From positions 1-64,000 of the forward strand of contig VZRS01004405.1 of assembly GCA_013398055.1 (NCBI GenBank): DNA of 64,000 nt. Direction: 5' to 3'. Source of the stretch: Ifrita kowaldi. Its lineage: Eukaryota; Chordata; Aves; Passeriformes; Cinclosomatidae. The first letter of the stretch is position 1; every line of letters starts with the position of its first letter. The translations under genes and the position numbers were made by a program. Below, piece after piece: positions 25,201 to 37,900 of the stretch. A model generated the notes under the pieces. The model was given only the letters and a program-made list of their open reading frames with translations. It was not told the origin of the DNA and made no database searches.

Positions 25201-25523
25201 CTTCTTTTAAGAGCCTGGCCAGTTGAAATTTTAGTTACACAAACAAAACTACTCCAGGCTCAGTTTGGAGGGGGAGGTTTGCTCACAAGCGTCGTGCTCT
25301 TCCCCTTCCATATGCAATTGCTCTCCCTTCCCTGGCTGATCACGGGTGCTGGTATGAGGGTGTCAATCCTAAAGGACCCCCGTTGGCTCCTGTCTTCCAG
25401 AGGGGCACTGGTGACTCACCATCATCACTCAAAACTCCTTTACTGAGCCTGAGCACGGCGTCTCTTGCCCGGCTCCAAACTGGGGTCAGCAGGATGCACA
25501 GGATGGTGGCATTGTGTCTGCTG
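22266..25523 (-). pseudogene. BPIFB4: BPIFB4 pseudogene
   Basis: Exon remnants, right to left: 25523-25420, 24785-24669, 24041-23981, 23452-23395, 23144-23053, 22726-22588, 22419-22266. Identity comes from BPIFB4-type residues: LRIVELT, YTRVALNGK, LLPVVDNLLASVLNRLLPNL, LCPVLDIALGFVSDQLG, LLGSIQYTRSSLSLATGQF, VDYPLGKPETVPKP, QLTATAEVTVIQP. Damage: the ATG of the signal exon is out of frame with TILCILLTPVW; the LRIVELT exon needs two compensating shifts; the Gly-rich exon and the following VEVNIT exon cannot be found; the VDYPLG exon and the last exon each change frame midway; the distal C-terminal exons are not visible. Several splice sites and stretches remain good, so inactivation may be recent. 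An alternative, less likely given the number of lesions, is assembly error. Confidence 0.8.
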
Positions 25524-27496
25524 CTGGGCCAGGAAAGCTGTGGGTGCTGGCAGGACCTGGGAAGGACAACAGGGAGAGTGGAGATAGGCTGGGCTGAGAA
25601 CAAAGGGTGGCAATTTTTCTGTGAATAGAAAACATGAGCTTCAGGAGAACGGAAACCATTCATGAGTTAGAGCCACGCTGGGCCAGTGGATCTGGGAACA
25701 CACAGTGGGGAGAGGGGCAGTCCGTACGTCCATCCACAGGGAGGTTTCCAGCCAGCTCCTGCCCGCCCCAGCCCCTGTCTGCTTATTCCTATTTATGGTC
25801 ACCCCCTAAATCCTTTCCATCCCTGGGCACTGTGACACCATTCATATACTATGAAATGATTCCTCGTAACCTACAGCCCAACCTTAGCCCCCCTCACCCT
25901 GAGGTGAGTTGTGCAAACTAAGGCTGAAATTATATCAGTGACTCACATTGGCCTTTCTTATTAAAATGGCCCATTTTAACCCTGTAATGATAAAAATAAC
26001 CAGAACCTCAAAAGGATACCACTACGCAAAACCTTCTGAAACTTTCATGTTAAATGAATGGATTTTCAGAAAACGGTTTTCATTTTGCTATAGCAACCTT
26101 CTTTTCTGATTTTTCAGACTAGTCATTAAATATAAACTAGAATTACTCATCTGCATTCCTACTATTGTTGGGTTTATTCCCATGGTTTTTCTTGGCTCAC
26201 CAGAGTATATCATAAGATTTGGGGGTAAAACAGGGGCTCTGTCCCCTCAAGCTCACAGCATCTTGTGCCACTATTTGGACTCTTTTTCTTTACCTGACCT
26301 TATCCTGAATTTCAAGCCTGGCTTTGCTCAGCTCCTGGTCAAGATGAGACCTTGTGCTGCTCTGTGGACACCTCTGCTTTAACCCACACAGCAGATCCTT
26401 ATACAGTGATGGTGCTGCAGGAAAAGTGGAAAGGTGCCTAAATTTTCAAAGCTGGCTGGTGCATTGAGGGTGTGAAGCACCATGTGTGAGTTTCATATAT
26501 TCCATTATAAACAAGGCCTTGTAAACCAGGGAAAAGCATTGAGAAACAGGTTACTGGACAGCCAGTATCAGGCAGCACTGTTACCCAAGAACCCAGGGAT
26601 AAAGGGAAGAAAAAGGTGCCTGAGGCGGTGGCTGTGCTGACCTGAAAAGAGCCGTGCTGGGAAATCAGCTTCTTCCACAAAAATGCCTGCTGACACTTGC
26701 ACGTGGGCTGGCACGCACGGGTTACCATATCGGGGAATTTCTTCAATTTCCAGCAAGTGCATGGGGAGGTTTTGGAAAAGTGCCAGATTTTTGTCTCCTT
26801 CAGTGCTCGAGGAACCTTGAGAAGTGGTTCCTGAGGATTGTCCCACCCATCCTGCAGCTGCCAGCTCCTTCCCGGCAGATGGTGATTCCTTCCTGTGCTG
26901 GGACACCCCCACGGCCACTCCTGGCCATAAGGGCGCTTTTGTTCTGGTGCCCTCAACACTTAATACCTTTGTGAGATGAAATGTGCTTTTTTTGATAACC
27001 TGGTGCGTCTTACACAACAAGGGGATAATCCACACCTAAATAAATCGCTATGGAGTGTGTGCTCAGGTTATCTGTGCCTGGCTCTGGGCAGAGCCTTGCA
27101 CAACCAGCACCAGCAGGCTCCATGTGGGACCTGCTGCCAGCAGGAGCTGCTCCAAAGGGCTCCAAAGGAGAGGGAGATATCAGCAAGAGCTGTGCCAGCA
27201 CTGCATTGCAAGGTCCCCTCTGCCCCCCTGTCAGCCAGGCACGAGAGAGGGCTCCAGCAGGGCACCCACGTGCACCCAACCCAGTGCCCCTGTGAGAGGC
27301 TGTTTCACACCTGGTGTCACAGGCTGAGCTTCAGAAATGCTCTCTGAAGGTTCCAGTTGGTCCTCTGAAGGCACAGCCTCCCCACCCATCCGTGTGCCAC
27401 GTGCCAGAGGGGCATGGAGCAGGCAAACAGGTGTGGGGAGCCAGAAACACATCTAAATAAATATCCACAGAGGGAAATACTGTGACAGTGAAAGAT
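25524..27496. other. Intergenic stretch, no gene recognised
   Basis: This separates the BPIFB4 remnant from the polyadenylation signal of the next gene. It contains a 173-codon minus-strand frame at 26438-26959 with no family motif, signal peptide or splice support, so I do not call it. Confidence 0.55.
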
Positions 27497-27502
27497 TTTA
27501 TT
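27497..27502 (-). terminator. Polyadenylation signal of the 27.7-33.8 kb BPIFB gene
   Basis: A minus-strand AATAAA lies about 240 bases past the predicted stop codon at 27739. Confidence 0.7.
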
Positions 27503-27738
27503 GAAAGAGCAATACAAGAGCAACCTTTATGCCTAAGAGCTCTGCTTCCTGGCTATAGATGTTAAAAGTGGCCACAGAACTCCCAAACATCCACCAGCCA
27601 TGCAGTTTTCCCACCCTGATGCTGGCCAAAGGCTGTTGCCTGTCCTGCTCAGGCCACAGCCACAGCACAGGGCAGGGCTTGAGAGAAAGGAAGAGGGAGA
27701 GAGTGGAGCAGAGCAGGGCTTGGGGTGCGTGTCCTGCC

Positions 27739-30700
27739 TCAGAAAGGGAACAGCATCGAGGCTCCTCCTGAGCAGGATCTTTTTAGAGTGGTCTGGCCGG
27801 AAAATTCATCCACCTGGAAGAAGCAGCACAAAAACTACTCAGTTGTCTCATTCAGACTTTTCCCATATCCCAGGTGAGGTTTTCTTGTGGGTCCACACCA
27901 GCAGAGGGAAACTGGGAGCAGCCCATGGGAAATGAGGCTGGCCAGGGTGGGATGGGGGTGTGGGATCTGCATGTCCCAACCCTGGGTGGGCACATTCCCA
28001 CTCCCCAGGGCACAGCACGGTGGGAAAACCCCATCCTTACATCAGTGATATCAACTTCAGCATTCCTGAGGCTGGTGTTGAGGACGTTGGGCAGTGGGAC
28101 CGACACACGGAAGGCATCTGCAAAAGCAGGTGTGAGAATCTCATCACAGGGATGAAAACCAAAATGAAGGCAGCAAGGGGAGGGGGAGAGCCCCAAATCC
28201 AGCTGAATTGGAGGTGAGAGGGGACCCTGACCCCCCATACCTTTAACAGAAGGTACATATACATCTGTGAGGACCTTCTTGAGCCATTCTGCAAGCAAGG
28301 AGGCCTGCAGAGAAGAGGGTGTGTCAGTATCAGAGGAGAGCAATCAGGGTTATTGGTTGAGTTCTACCCAGTTTGCTGTGAAACACAAGCATTAGGAAGC
28401 TTCTTCCTTCAGTGAAACACTCCCAGGACTGAGGGTGGATATACTCTTTGGGTAATTTCTGTTTAATTATTCCTCCCCATTCCCAGCACCCCCATTGTGC
28501 TGCCAACAAGTGAGGAGAGACACCCAAGCGACACTGCTGTAGGGCACAGGGGGATCTGCAGGGCAGAGAGCAATTGCCCTCTGCCGAGAGAACTAGAAGG
28601 GTGAAAACTGAAGAACAATTAGCTTTTGGTTTTCCTCCCCTACACAGAGCCTCTGGCCACTGCATCACTCACTGCAGCACCTCGGTCCAGGGCATGCACT
28701 TACGGTGGCAGCGTCGAGACTCGGGGGGAACCGTGTCAGGCTGATGCTACAAAAGATTAAAATAAGGAAGAGTTGGGGTGTGTTGGTGCAGCCTCCTCCA
28801 GGCCCTTTCTTGGTCTGGAATTTTCCTCATGCTCATAAAGATACAGGATTTTAAAAACAGAACAACTTTTTTACAGCTCTCTCATCACATCAGCCGTGCA
28901 TTTGGTCTGAGGTTGGGGCTGGGAGGAGGGAGGAAGGCTCCAGCAGCCCTTGACATCTTTACTATGTCTACATCACTGTCCCCCATCACTGCCACCAGCC
29001 CCATTTGTCCCCAGGCAGAGCCCCCCCACCCGCAGAGCCGGGCTCTACCTGTCAAGAGCCAGGGAGGTTTGCAATTTGCCATCAGAGACTGATGGGGTGA
29101 TGTTCAGAACGATGTCCTGGAAATGGAACAATGAAAGAAATGAGGTTATTCCCCTGCACAGCTCCCAAGACTGAAAAGTGTATTTGTAAATTACCCGTTC
29201 TGAGAAAAAACACTTGTCTGTGCCGAGAAGCCACATTTTTGTGACAGATGGCATCATGTATCTCTCTCCCCAGGGTTCACCTTCCTGTCTTTATTTTGTG
29301 TTATTCCTGAAACATTTCACTTACGCTTTATGCTTGGTTATGAGCTTGTTTAAAGGACTGGGCATCACCGTTTTGATGATGCAGTAAATACAAAAGTACA
29401 AATGCTGCAGGGCCAAGGGTAGGGCATGCCAAGGGGATGCCAGCAGTCATCCAGCCTCAGCCATCGCCCTGTTAGAGGGATCTCATCCCCTGGGAGCTCA
29501 CTCACCACATCGAGGGAGAACAGGAGCCCCTGGGGGGTCTGCAGGGCAGGACTGATGGCGTCAATAGAGGCTTTGAGGGTGACGGTGGCTCTTCCATCCC
29601 TCACGGTCACCACTGGCTCGTTGCTCACTCGGACACGCAGCTCCAGTGGCAGAGAGCCAGGGAGGACCCGGGTGAGCTGCAGGGGCAGAGGAGGTCAGGG
29701 CAAGGGTGGGGTGAGTGGGGGGTTGGAATCAATGCACGTGGAGGAGGTGACTGACCTGGGGGATGAGCGGGAAAAGGGCAGCCATGGTCAGTGAGCTGCT
29801 CTCGGGAACCTGTGGGAACAGCACCGGTGACATTGCTGCCCAGGAGGGTCTGTGCAAAGCCCATGCTGGGCTCAGCTGCACCCCACAAACACAAGCAGGC
29901 AACACTGGGTGCCCTTGGGTCACCCAAGAGCAACCAGGACACTGACCTGGCCTTGCAGAGGGGATTTGCTATCCGTCAAGCTGGTGATGCTGAGGTTGAG
30001 GGCTTCCTGCCCCTGGACCTGCTCCAGCAGGGCACTCAGGGTGTCTTGGGAAAGGGTGAGCCGTGGCGGGCGGCCGGTGGCCAGCTGCAGGCTGGCAGTG
30101 ACTGGCAGTCCCTGCATGGGGGTCATCGTGCCACCTCTGGCATTCTCAGAGAGGAGCTGCAGGGGACAGAGCAGGGAGGGACGTTGGTGGGGCTCGGAGG
30201 ATTGCCCTGGGCACCCTGCCTGCCTGTGGACCTCGCAGAGAGGCTCACACGAGGTTTGTCAGCACTTAAATGATCACAGGGCTGCTCCAGGCTGCCCTGG
30301 CACATGCAAGGGCTGCATCTGCTACCCCTTCCCCATTGAAACACTGCCACATATCCTGATTGGAAAGACACATTGCTGATATTTTGTGCATGATTCTGGT
30401 CCCTGTCAATTACCGAACTTTGACAAACCACTTATGGACAGAACATGTCTGTGAGCAGTGATGCTGCTCCTGTACGAAATTAAATTTTTCTGATTAAAAA
30501 CTATGAGAGTGCTACAATTATGCTTAATTAAGTAGCATCAAGACACTCTTGCTCATGCCACCATCAAGGATTAACAGGCAAAAAATAAGGTGGAGACCCA
30601 GCAGTGGCAATAGCAGGGATGTGGCCAGAGCAGACTCATCAGAACCTTCCAGTGAACATGTGCCTGAAGACAGCTGAAATCTGAGTAGCTTTGACAAACA

Positions 30701-33700
30701 GCCACCATGTTGCAATGAATCACCTGAAGTCAGAGGTTTTGGGACCAGGGAACACGGTGGCACTTACGTTCAGATCCATCTGGATGGCATCACCACTGAG
30801 GATGGAGAAGGAGGGCAGGTCCCCCAGAGCCCCGAGTGGGAGCACCTCTGTGAACACAGGGAAGAAAGCTCTTCAGCTGCAATGGCACGGGGTGCTCCCA
30901 AATCCCATAGTCCCAAGAGTTACTGGAACCAGCAGCAGCTCATGCTCACAGCATTCCCAGCTAGAAAAGCCACTAGAAAACAATATTTTGCAGCAAAAAT
31001 GTTATTTCTAAAAGCGACCATTCCTGTGCTTGGTTTCTGCAGGAAGAGCTGTCTGCTGCTTCTGGGGCAGGGAAACTGAATGTTGGGTTTGAGCTGGGAG
31101 TTTTAGAAAATTGGTAAAACATTCGTATTTACCTAATGTAAAAAACCACGCCATGCTAAGGGCAGGATGTCACTGGGAAGAGGGGAACAGGAGGTGTCAA
31201 CACTTACGGTTCCTGGAGCCGAGCAGGGAGCTCAACACCTTGATCTTGGCGTTGATGATGTTGCAGCCCTGGGGAAGGCAGAGGGAAGTGAGAGGGTCCT
31301 GGGACACGCTGCTCCAGTGGGTGACATGGCACCCACACAGCCACTGACAGCGGGCTCTGCTGGGCTGCACATGCGGGCAGAGCTGCTGCAGGCGGGGCTG
31401 GGGGGACATCCCATCACACAGAACTCAGCATCAGGTGGGTGAGTGGCCCCTCTGAGCCAGCATGGGTCTCACCCAGGTTAGTGGCTGCTAAACCAGCACC
31501 TGGCTCAGAAATCTGTCTGCCAGCAGAGCCTGGCACAGGTGATGGTGCTGGTGCCTTTCAGCAGGAGGACAGGCTGACCGCCCTGCTGAGCCCACAGCTG
31601 TGCAAATATCCACATCCATGGGGCAGCCTGGCCTGCTGCCTGTGCTGCCTGCCCTGCCCACCCAGCACTGTGCTGGTGGGTCGCATGAAGGTGGCTCTGC
31701 AGACTCACCAGATCCTGCAGGACATTGCTGAGGAGGCGTTTCAAAGGCTCATCCAGAACTGGCACTCTGGGTCTGGTAACAGGAAAAAAGGAAATAACAA
31801 GTGACAAAATTAATGCTGGAAAATAGACGACTTCACACAAGAGAAACATGAGGCCTTGCTTGTATTGTCCATACTCAGTGCTGAAATACTACCATTCCCA
31901 ACCCCTCTGAATCCTGCCCAGTGCTAGGTTCCCCACACCCAGAAATGTTCTTTTCTTGGCCCAAATTTTAGACAAAGGTCAACTGTTCCCCTTTGAGCCC
32001 AGCAGCTGGATCACCAACAGCACCAAGGTGTCCCACTGCCACAAGAACCACAGGACAGCCACGGGCCGCCCGCTCACAGGGATGTTACCTCACCCCTGAT
32101 TCATACCTCACATGGGTGTTTATGTCAGCAGTCTTGCAGTTCAGAGCATCCTGGTGAGCCGTCCACGTGTCCTGGACCAGCATGGTCGCATCTACCTCCA
32201 CCTGCTCACAGAGCGGCTGGTCCGGCACACTGTCCAGGGGAAGCACAGCAGGCAGCTCAGGACATTTGCTGACCATCTACTTTCCAAAGAGATGGTGACC
32301 GCCCGCCCCAAGCCATGCCCCCCATGGACACGCCGTACCTGCTCTCTACCAGCAGCTGGGTGTTGAAGTCCACCTGGTGCCCAAAGCCCGGCAGGGAGCG
32401 CAGACTGATTTTGGGGAGGGTGTTGTTCACAATTCTCAGTCTGGATGGTTGAAATAAGGAAAAGGCAGTGAAGAGCACATTTGCACGGCCCTTGTCCCTC
32501 AGCCCCCAGCACTGCAGCCGTGCTCTTGGGGTCCTGCCCACCTGGGTCATCAGGGACCCCCACCAGCCAGGAGCAGCTTGTGGCACATAAAAGGCACAGG
32601 CAGAACATCCCAACAGATGAAGCCCTGTTTATGAGGCAGCCCCACGAGGGGACAGAGGGGGCTCTGTGTGTGCAGGCTCCAGAACAGGATCTCCTTTCCC
32701 CAGCATGGCTCAGACACAGCGGGCTGCTCAGGGACACCATCTCCCACTCTCACTCACCCCATGAGATCTTCACCATTTCTACCAAGAAGGCTGCCAACGA
32801 GACCGTTTTTGCCAAGGAGACCATTTTTGCCAATGAGAAGCTCAAGGACTGTGTCAAGGAGAGTATCAACAAGACCATCTTTGCCAAGGAGACCATCAAC
32901 GACACCACCTTTGCCAAGGAGACCACCGAGGACACCATCCTTGTCAAGGAGACCACCAACGACACCATCTTTGCCAAGGAGGCCACCAAGGAGACCATCT
33001 CCACCAAGGAGGCCATCTCCTCCAAGGAGGCCACCAAGGAGACCATCTCCACCAAGGAGGCCACCAACAGCTCCGTCTTTTCCAAGAAGACTGCCTACAG
33101 GACCATCTTTTCCAAGGAGACCTCCAACAACTCCATCTTTTCCAAGGAGGCTGCCTACAGGACCATCTTTTCCAAGGAGACTGCCAACAGCACCGTCTTT
33201 GCCCAGGAGACCTCCAACAACTCCATCTTTTCCAAGGAGGCTGCCTACAGGGCCATCTTTTCCAAGGAGGCTGCCAACAGCACCGTCTTTGCCCAGGAGA
33301 CCTCCAACGACTCCGTCTTTGCCAAGGAGACCGCCAAGCAGATTGCCACCAAGGAGACTCTGCGGAGCTCTCTGGGGAAGAGCTTTGGCTGGTGAATCTC
33401 TCACACCTGAAAAACAGGATGAGAGGTCACTGTGAGCTATGTGGACTCAGCACACAAGCCAGCCTGGCTCTTCCCCTCCCCTGTCCCTCTTCATACAAAT
33501 GAGGTGGTGGCACCAGCCACTGTAAAGTATCTGAAGTGCCATCTCCAAAGTGCTGTATAAATGCAAATTACCAGCATTGCCACTACTGCTGGGCGGATCT
33601 GGACCAGCTTCTGATTTTCTGAGCATGGTCAAGAGACAAAAGAGCAGAACTACTCTCAAAAGAAGGATAAATCCTGTCTCTTACACACACTTACCATTCA

Positions 33701-33791
33701 TATTGGCTCTGTCAACCAAGGACAGGACTCCAAATCCTTGTGAAGGGATCAGCAGGCTGTTGAGGAGGACAACAGTCCAAAACACCGACAT
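27739..33791 (-). CDS. Two-domain BPI-fold B protein with Gly-Leu-Leu-Gly repeat exon (BPIFB3 position)
   Basis: Fifteen coding exons, right to left: 33791-33695, 33406-32758, 32440-32339, 32229-32107, 31772-31709, 31268-31208, 30847-30768, 30156-29947, 29809-29756, 29676-29506, 29116-29049, 28746-28704, 28304-28241, 28117-28041, 27813-27739. They sum to 1938 nt, 645 aa, all phases matching. The signal peptide is MSVFWTVVLLNSLLIPSQG. A 216-residue repeat exon follows, then N-domain segments (LRIVNNTLPKISLRSLPGFG, VEVDATMLVQDTW, LLSNVLQDL, GCNIINAKIKVL), a linker, and C-domain segments (LTRVLPGSLPLELRVRVSN, DIVLNITPSVSDGK, VPLPNVLNTSLRNAEVDITD). Disulfide cysteines are in LNCKT and GCNII. The last exon, ending SMLFPF, does not resemble the family tail and is less certain. 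Order along the locus points to BPIFB3; sequence alone does not settle which BPIFB it is. Confidence 0.87.
32770..33357 (-). repeat. 30-bp coding tandem repeat (LLGKDG decapeptides)
   Basis: About 19 units of roughly 30 bases code decapeptides such as VVGGLLGKDG, AVGSLLGKDG and PVGSLLGKDG. The first part shows a 90-bp higher-order period (VVG, AVG, PVG) occurring twice and then a variant. Units nearer the 3' end of the exon are more diverged (LLGGDG, LIGKNG). Unlike the one-domain gene's GGEG repeat, these carry a Lys-Asp pair. Confidence 0.92.
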
Positions 33792-34870
33792 CTTCGGTCC
33801 TGATAACTGTGGGAAGTGACTGCCATGAGTGCAGTGCTGGGAGAGTGAGCACCAGCCCATGGAGGGAGGAAAGAGGAGGAGGGAGGAAGGAAAAAGGACA
33901 AATGCCTGTCAGGGAAGACAAAATCAGGGAGAAGGCTGCTGGCACCTCTACTGCCTACTCATCACACTGGTGATGATGGACAGAAACCCTCCTGGTGGCA
34001 CTTTGCTGCAGGAGAAACCAGAATGTCAACACCAGTTGCTCCAAAGACCGATGGCCACAGCAGCCAAGGGGAAAGTGAGTGGTTGTTGGGATGTTCCTGC
34101 TGCGACCCCGCCAGTGCTGGTGAGCAATGGCATGACTAAGCTGCATCATCTGGGGTACATCCATTCTGGATGGAAATTCCTCAGAGAAACAAATCCTGCA
34201 TCCTGCATTATGGGCAAATATGACATTTCTGACAACATGATTGTCTCTAGAAGAAAAGCAACATCTCCACAGTACAAATGCACCAACGTATCTAGCAAGG
34301 AGAGCACTTCCAGTTTGAATGTCATGATTTCTGCACAAACATCAGAATCTGAGGCTTCCCTCTGCTTGGAAACACCTGACAGAATTGTAAGAAAGAGAAA
34401 GTAAACTTTAACATTTCAGTGTCATTGAAATAGTTCTGTGAGACCTACAACTTGACGTAGCTTCTTTTTGTTTTTTAAAGAACCAAAATGAACTTCATTG
34501 CTCCAAATCTATTTAAATGTAAATAACTCATCAAAAAGGGATCAAAACAAGTGTGAGAGGTCTAATTCGCCTTAGCTAGAAATCTATTGCAGATAATAAA
34601 GCTATGCCAAAGATAATTTAGGTGATAATTGTTTGTGAAAACCCTGAAATACCCTTTCTTCTGCAAGGACTGCAAATCCAATGAACACGCACATCTCTTC
34701 TGGAGAAACTCACACTGAAAGGCACCATTTACTTCTCCGAGCATAATCCAGGCAGGCAGCAGGCAAGAATAACAATTTTTGTTAAAAGGCCATCACTCCC
34801 AAAGGAACACTGAGAGTTTGCAGAGGCAGAAGCAAGGAACACACCTTTTGAGGAATAAATTTGCTCTTAC

Positions 34871-34912
34871 CTGACCAAGCTCTCTCTCCAGCCGATGTCC
34901 CCGTCTTCTGAA
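34871..34912 (-). other. Predicted noncoding first exon of the 27.7-33.8 kb gene
   Basis: It lies downstream of a TATA-like element and ends at a good donor (GGTCAG then gtaaga). It would join to the acceptor at 33799, eight bases before the signal-peptide ATG. The 5' boundary is inferred from the TATA distance. Confidence 0.6.
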
Positions 34913-34936
34913 GATCACCTGGATCCAGGATCTTCA

Positions 34937-34943
34937 TATATAG
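34937..34943 (-). promoter_or_regulatory. TATA-like element (CTATATATG)
   Basis: A minus-strand TATATAT run lies about 25 bases upstream of the predicted first exon and is the only such element in the vicinity. Confidence 0.55.
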
Positions 34944-34949
34944 AGCTTC

Positions 34950-37900
34950 ACAGAAGGAAAAAGGCAGGTGATGTCATTTGGGACATCCAGAATAATTGGT
35001 GGGGAGCAAAACAAACAAGGTCTTGTTTCTGGTGACTTCCACTGCAAATATTTCCTTGGAGATATTAGGAGTTAGGTAAATCATTGAGCAACGCCCTGTA
35101 GGTGCAGACTCAGCCAGCTCTGGGTGCCTGGTTTGGTACATCATCCTTTCAGCTTGTCAAGATGCGGACGTGCCTGAGATGTCATGCCCTGATAAAATAC
35201 CTTTCTTTTGCTTTTCTTTTTTTTCAAATAAAATTGATGTTCTGACTGAAAAATGTATCAAAACACTGGCCACCCTTGGCTGCTCATACTTCTGCAGTTC
35301 TCAGGGCTGCAGTACTGAGCAGTAAGCCCATGTGTGGGGATGTGCCACCTGTTATGATAAATGAAGGACCAAGCAGCACCTTTTCCAGTGTAAAGACAGA
35401 CTGTGGAGATAGTAACAGAGCCAGATGTTCCCTGTCCAGGCCAGCAGGACATGCCCAGCATTCCCATCCAGCTTGCCCCAGCCTGATTGGATGTCACGGC
35501 CTAACAGATACCCTGAGCTGACAGACTCTTTGGAGAGACACCATCTAACTGGGAAGTGCTGCCCTTATCTAACTGGTGTGGAATTGCTCCCAAGTCCATC
35601 ACCTCTGCTCAGAGTGCTCTAGAGGGCTGGAGATGGGATGTGCTTTAACAGGAAGATGCTGTTGAGAGGCTGATGCCATTGACCTGAAAGCTCCCAGGCC
35701 AGAGCTTGTTGATTTGGGGTATTTTTGAAGTCCTGGAAGGATTGTTGATCCCATTGTGGGCACACCTTCCTACCATACCACCCCATGCAACAGATGTGCT
35801 GCAGATGCCCAAGGTCTTCTGCCTCCTCCATGCAGCTCTGGCCAGGCCCCTGCCCTGATTGCTGCCCAGGAGACACAAAGATAGTGGAGTTTCCCTGCCC
35901 TAAAGAGCAGCAGCTGTTTGGGGCAGGGAAAAGAAACCTTCCTCCATAGGCCCCAGACCAAACATGGTCCCCATGCATGGAGCACATCCCGACAAGCACA
36001 GCAAAAGCTGTCTGTGCTGGAGGGGGAATGCACCAGCCAAGGGGACTGGGGTGAACTCTTCACTCCCTGATGTCCTCATGGACAACAGGAGTGAATGGCG
36101 ATGGCTGCTCCCCAGCCCTGCTGAAAAATAATCCCAAAAAATTGCTTGCTCAGTGTTAATACTTTCTGTAAACTTGGAAATAAATATTTCCAGCAGATTA
36201 GCCAGCTTTGGACACACATTATTTCCAGCTTTGAAAAATTACCTTAGTTAAAGGCCAAGGAAGGGGTGGCAAAGATGTCAAAGCACTGAAGGAGTTGTCA
36301 CTCTCCTTGCAACCTGATCGGCCAGGACCTCCAGAGCACAAAGCCCGGCTGTCATGGTGAGATCATGACCTTTGATAAGATGAACGAGGGTGTTAACAAG
36401 ATGGTATTAAGTTATCATCCATCCTGAATCGCTTCATACTCAGGGAGCCACTGTCCAAAACCTGAATTACCATGAAGACAGCCCTGATACTGGTCAGTGC
36501 ACAGGGAAGGGGCAGGGTGGCTCCTCCGGGAATAGCTCCTGCGCAGTGACCTTTCAGGCATGACAGCAACTTGGCCTCTCCCCAGCAGCTGCTGAATGCA
36601 GAGATCTCAGACCATTGGATAGTTTGAAAAAACCAAAGCAGATTCCCATAAAGAGAATGAAACGGTGATGTCCAGGTCTCGCTAAAGTGACTTTCAAAGC
36701 CCCAAGACACAAAGCCAAATCACTGAGCGAGGACAGAAACACGGAGCAAACCAGAACGGATTTGGTCAAAGGGAGAAGAATAGGACTGGTGTGAACACAC
36801 AGGTTCAATTCTCCATTCTTGGATCACCTGAAATGGAGCTGTCAGGCAAAGAGTAAGGGGCATGTATCCCTGAGAAGAATCAGAGACCTTGATGGTAGCA
36901 GGAGGTCAGCAGGCTCCACTCAGTGCAGCCTGGGGAAATGTCATAGCCGTGGCTGGAAAATGAGGTGGATCTGCTCTGCTCTGCTCTCCCATTGATGGCA
37001 ACATTCAGACGTGGCCTGTCTGCCTGAGGAAACCCAGGTTTGCCCTGCCATCCCTCTGGAACCACTGAGAGACTGCCCTGCTGCTGAGGGATCAGGGCTG
37101 CTGGGTCCGTGTAGGGCTCCAGGGGACAGAGCTGGACAAGGCTGCACATCCACCCCAGGTCACCAGTACCAGTGACATGGTAGTGTGGCTCAGCAGAGGG
37201 GCTGCTTCATGAAAAGTTAACTAGGTGCTCCCTGAGATTCCCAGTCTTGAATTCTCTAGGAAAGCAGTGGACAGATATTTGGATTCATTTTTTTGCTCTG
37301 CTCAAAGGATTGAGACTCAAATCACTTAATTAATTTGTTAGCTAACACAAGAACAATAAGGGAAATCTGGCCCATGTTTGCAGTGACATGAAGAAAGGCA
37401 TCACAAACCCCAGTTGTCATGGGGAGCTGGTTTTACAGCTCCTTCCTCACTGTTGAGAACTCCCAAGGAGAATGAGTCCTTACACATGATGCAGAACAAA
37501 TCCCTGTGGAGATCAGACGGGGTTCTCGGAGCCCTCCTCCCCAGCAGGTTTTCCTGGGGGTAAAACACAACAGTCTTTCCAAAGAAATCCTCCATTCAGT
37601 GCCAGCTTCCATGGGTTAGGGTTAGGGTTACGGTCAGACAGGATCCCTGCACACAACACCCTTGAAACGAGTAGGAGACACTGTCAGAGACACCTCAGCC
37701 ATGGTGAGCACTGCCAGCATCTCCAGCATTTCCCTGCTTACCAAAGGATTTTGGGAATACTCAGAGGGAAAATTAACAGGGAGGGAATTCTTGGGTTTGT
37801 GTATTTTAGCTTAGTCTCTGCTTTTGGCATACTTCCAACGAGTTAAATACGTAAATGGATGCAGCAAGGTGGGGAATTTTACTGCCATTTCAGCTGGTTT

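Noticed and set aside
26438..26959. 173-codon minus-strand ORF
   Set aside because: No signal peptide, domain or splice context, and its composition is unlike the neighbouring genes; likely chance.
32481..33395. 304-codon plus-strand ORF (and 255-codon frame 32668-33435) with striking Thr/Lys or Pro/Arg repeats
   Set aside because: They are antisense shadows of the 30-bp repeat exon. A repeat period divisible by three keeps several frames open on both strands; there is no promoter, signal or splice support.
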